Source of the DNA: Ruaniaceae bacterium
Lineage (GTDB): Bacteria > Actinomycetota > Actinomycetes > Actinomycetales > Actinomycetaceae
NCBI GenBank assembly: GCA_030450655.1
Contig: JAKDIE010000134.1
Coordinates: 1 to 5,100 of the forward strand
Direction of reading: 5' to 3'
DNA: 5,100 nucleotides
Within the stretch, counting starts at the first letter, position 1. Each line of letters starts with the position of its first letter. This document shows positions 5,050 through 5,100 of the stretch, in pieces. Position numbers and translations under genes: made by a program. The notes beneath the pieces were generated by a model, which saw only the letters and a program-made list of their open reading frames with translations, did not search any database and was not told where the DNA came from.

Positions 5050-5100
5050 CTTCGACCACCCTCACGGTCACGACCACCGCAGGGTGGTCAGAGTTCCGGG
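5050..5100. repeat. Palindromic repeat, copy 2, reaching the window edge
   Basis: Same 51-bp unit as at 4954-5004. Here the nine-pair stem is perfect: GACCACCCT (5054-5062) with AGGGTGGTC (5081-5089). An inner CGGT/ACCG stem (5065-5068 with 5076-5079) can stack inside it. An outer stem continues as AACTT (5048-5052) with GAGTT (5091-5095), one G-U pair included, and CCG (5044-5046) with CGG (5097-5099), making an imperfect hairpin of about 56 bases. The alternative hairpin GACCACC (5072-5078) with GGTGGTC (5083-5089) is also available. The unit may continue past the edge, and more copies may follow. Confidence 0.8.

Larger units (their letters stand above)
4867..5100. other. Gene-free region upstream of the MFS gene
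   Basis: About 230 bases to the window edge without a credible gene. Open frames here on either strand run through the palindromic repeats, give low-complexity peptides and lack ribosome-binding sites. The right half is taken up by two repeat copies and the spacer between them. The left part (4871-4950) shows nothing I can name. Confidence 0.6.

Noticed and set aside
4838..5077. 79-codon ORF on the minus strand through the repeats
   Set aside because: Its repeated V-V-T-V-R-V-V motif is just the translation of the two palindrome copies, it overlaps the MFS start, and it has no Shine-Dalgarno or family resemblance.
4954..5100. CRISPR array with 51-bp repeats and a 45-bp spacer
   Set aside because: Only two copies are visible, the repeat is longer than the usual 23-47 bp, it has strong nested palindromes, the spacer holds its own hairpin and tandem repeat, and no cas gene is present. 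The right flank would have to show more copies with unique spacers to revive this.

Overview
The window comes from a high-GC bacterium, about two thirds GC by eye with strongly G/C-biased third codon positions. Gene content, compact layout, frequent GTG starts and apparently leaderless starts fit an actinobacterium. This is inference; there is no rRNA or other marker, and no genus can be supported.

Layout, left to right. (1) 20-1061, minus strand: an azlC-azlD pair encoding the two subunits of an AzlCD-type branched-chain amino acid exporter. Between them lies a 21-codon ORF that overlaps both neighbours by four bases. (2) 1062-1212: a divergent intergenic region with weak promoter candidates for both directions and a pair of 8-bp direct repeats. 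(3) 1213-2670, plus strand: a 485-residue APC-superfamily permease of the arginine/ornithine (basic amino acid) antiporter type, ArcD-like. (4) 2671-2843: an intergenic region with a hairpin and a good sigma-70-like promoter candidate. (5) 2844-3707, plus strand: a diacylglycerol/lipid kinase-family protein (YegS/DgkB/LCB5-like fold) with an altered glycine-rich nucleotide-binding motif. (6) 3670-4866, minus strand: a 12-helix MFS transporter whose 3' end overlaps the kinase gene by 38 bases, tail to tail. (7) 4867-5100: no gene is seen. This stretch holds two near-identical copies, 96 bp apart, of a 51-bp palindromic repeat, and the second copy runs into the window edge.

Three of the four large loci are inner-membrane transporters and two of these handle amino acids, so the left half reads as an amino acid export/exchange cluster. 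The kinase and the MFS carrier have no evident functional link to it or to each other. I found no complete novel defence or mobile system. The two most interesting points are the palindromic repeat pair at the right edge and the 62-bp insertion-like segment between azlC and azlD. That segment is flanked by 10-bp direct repeats, and collapsing them would restore the usual four-base azlC/azlD overlap.
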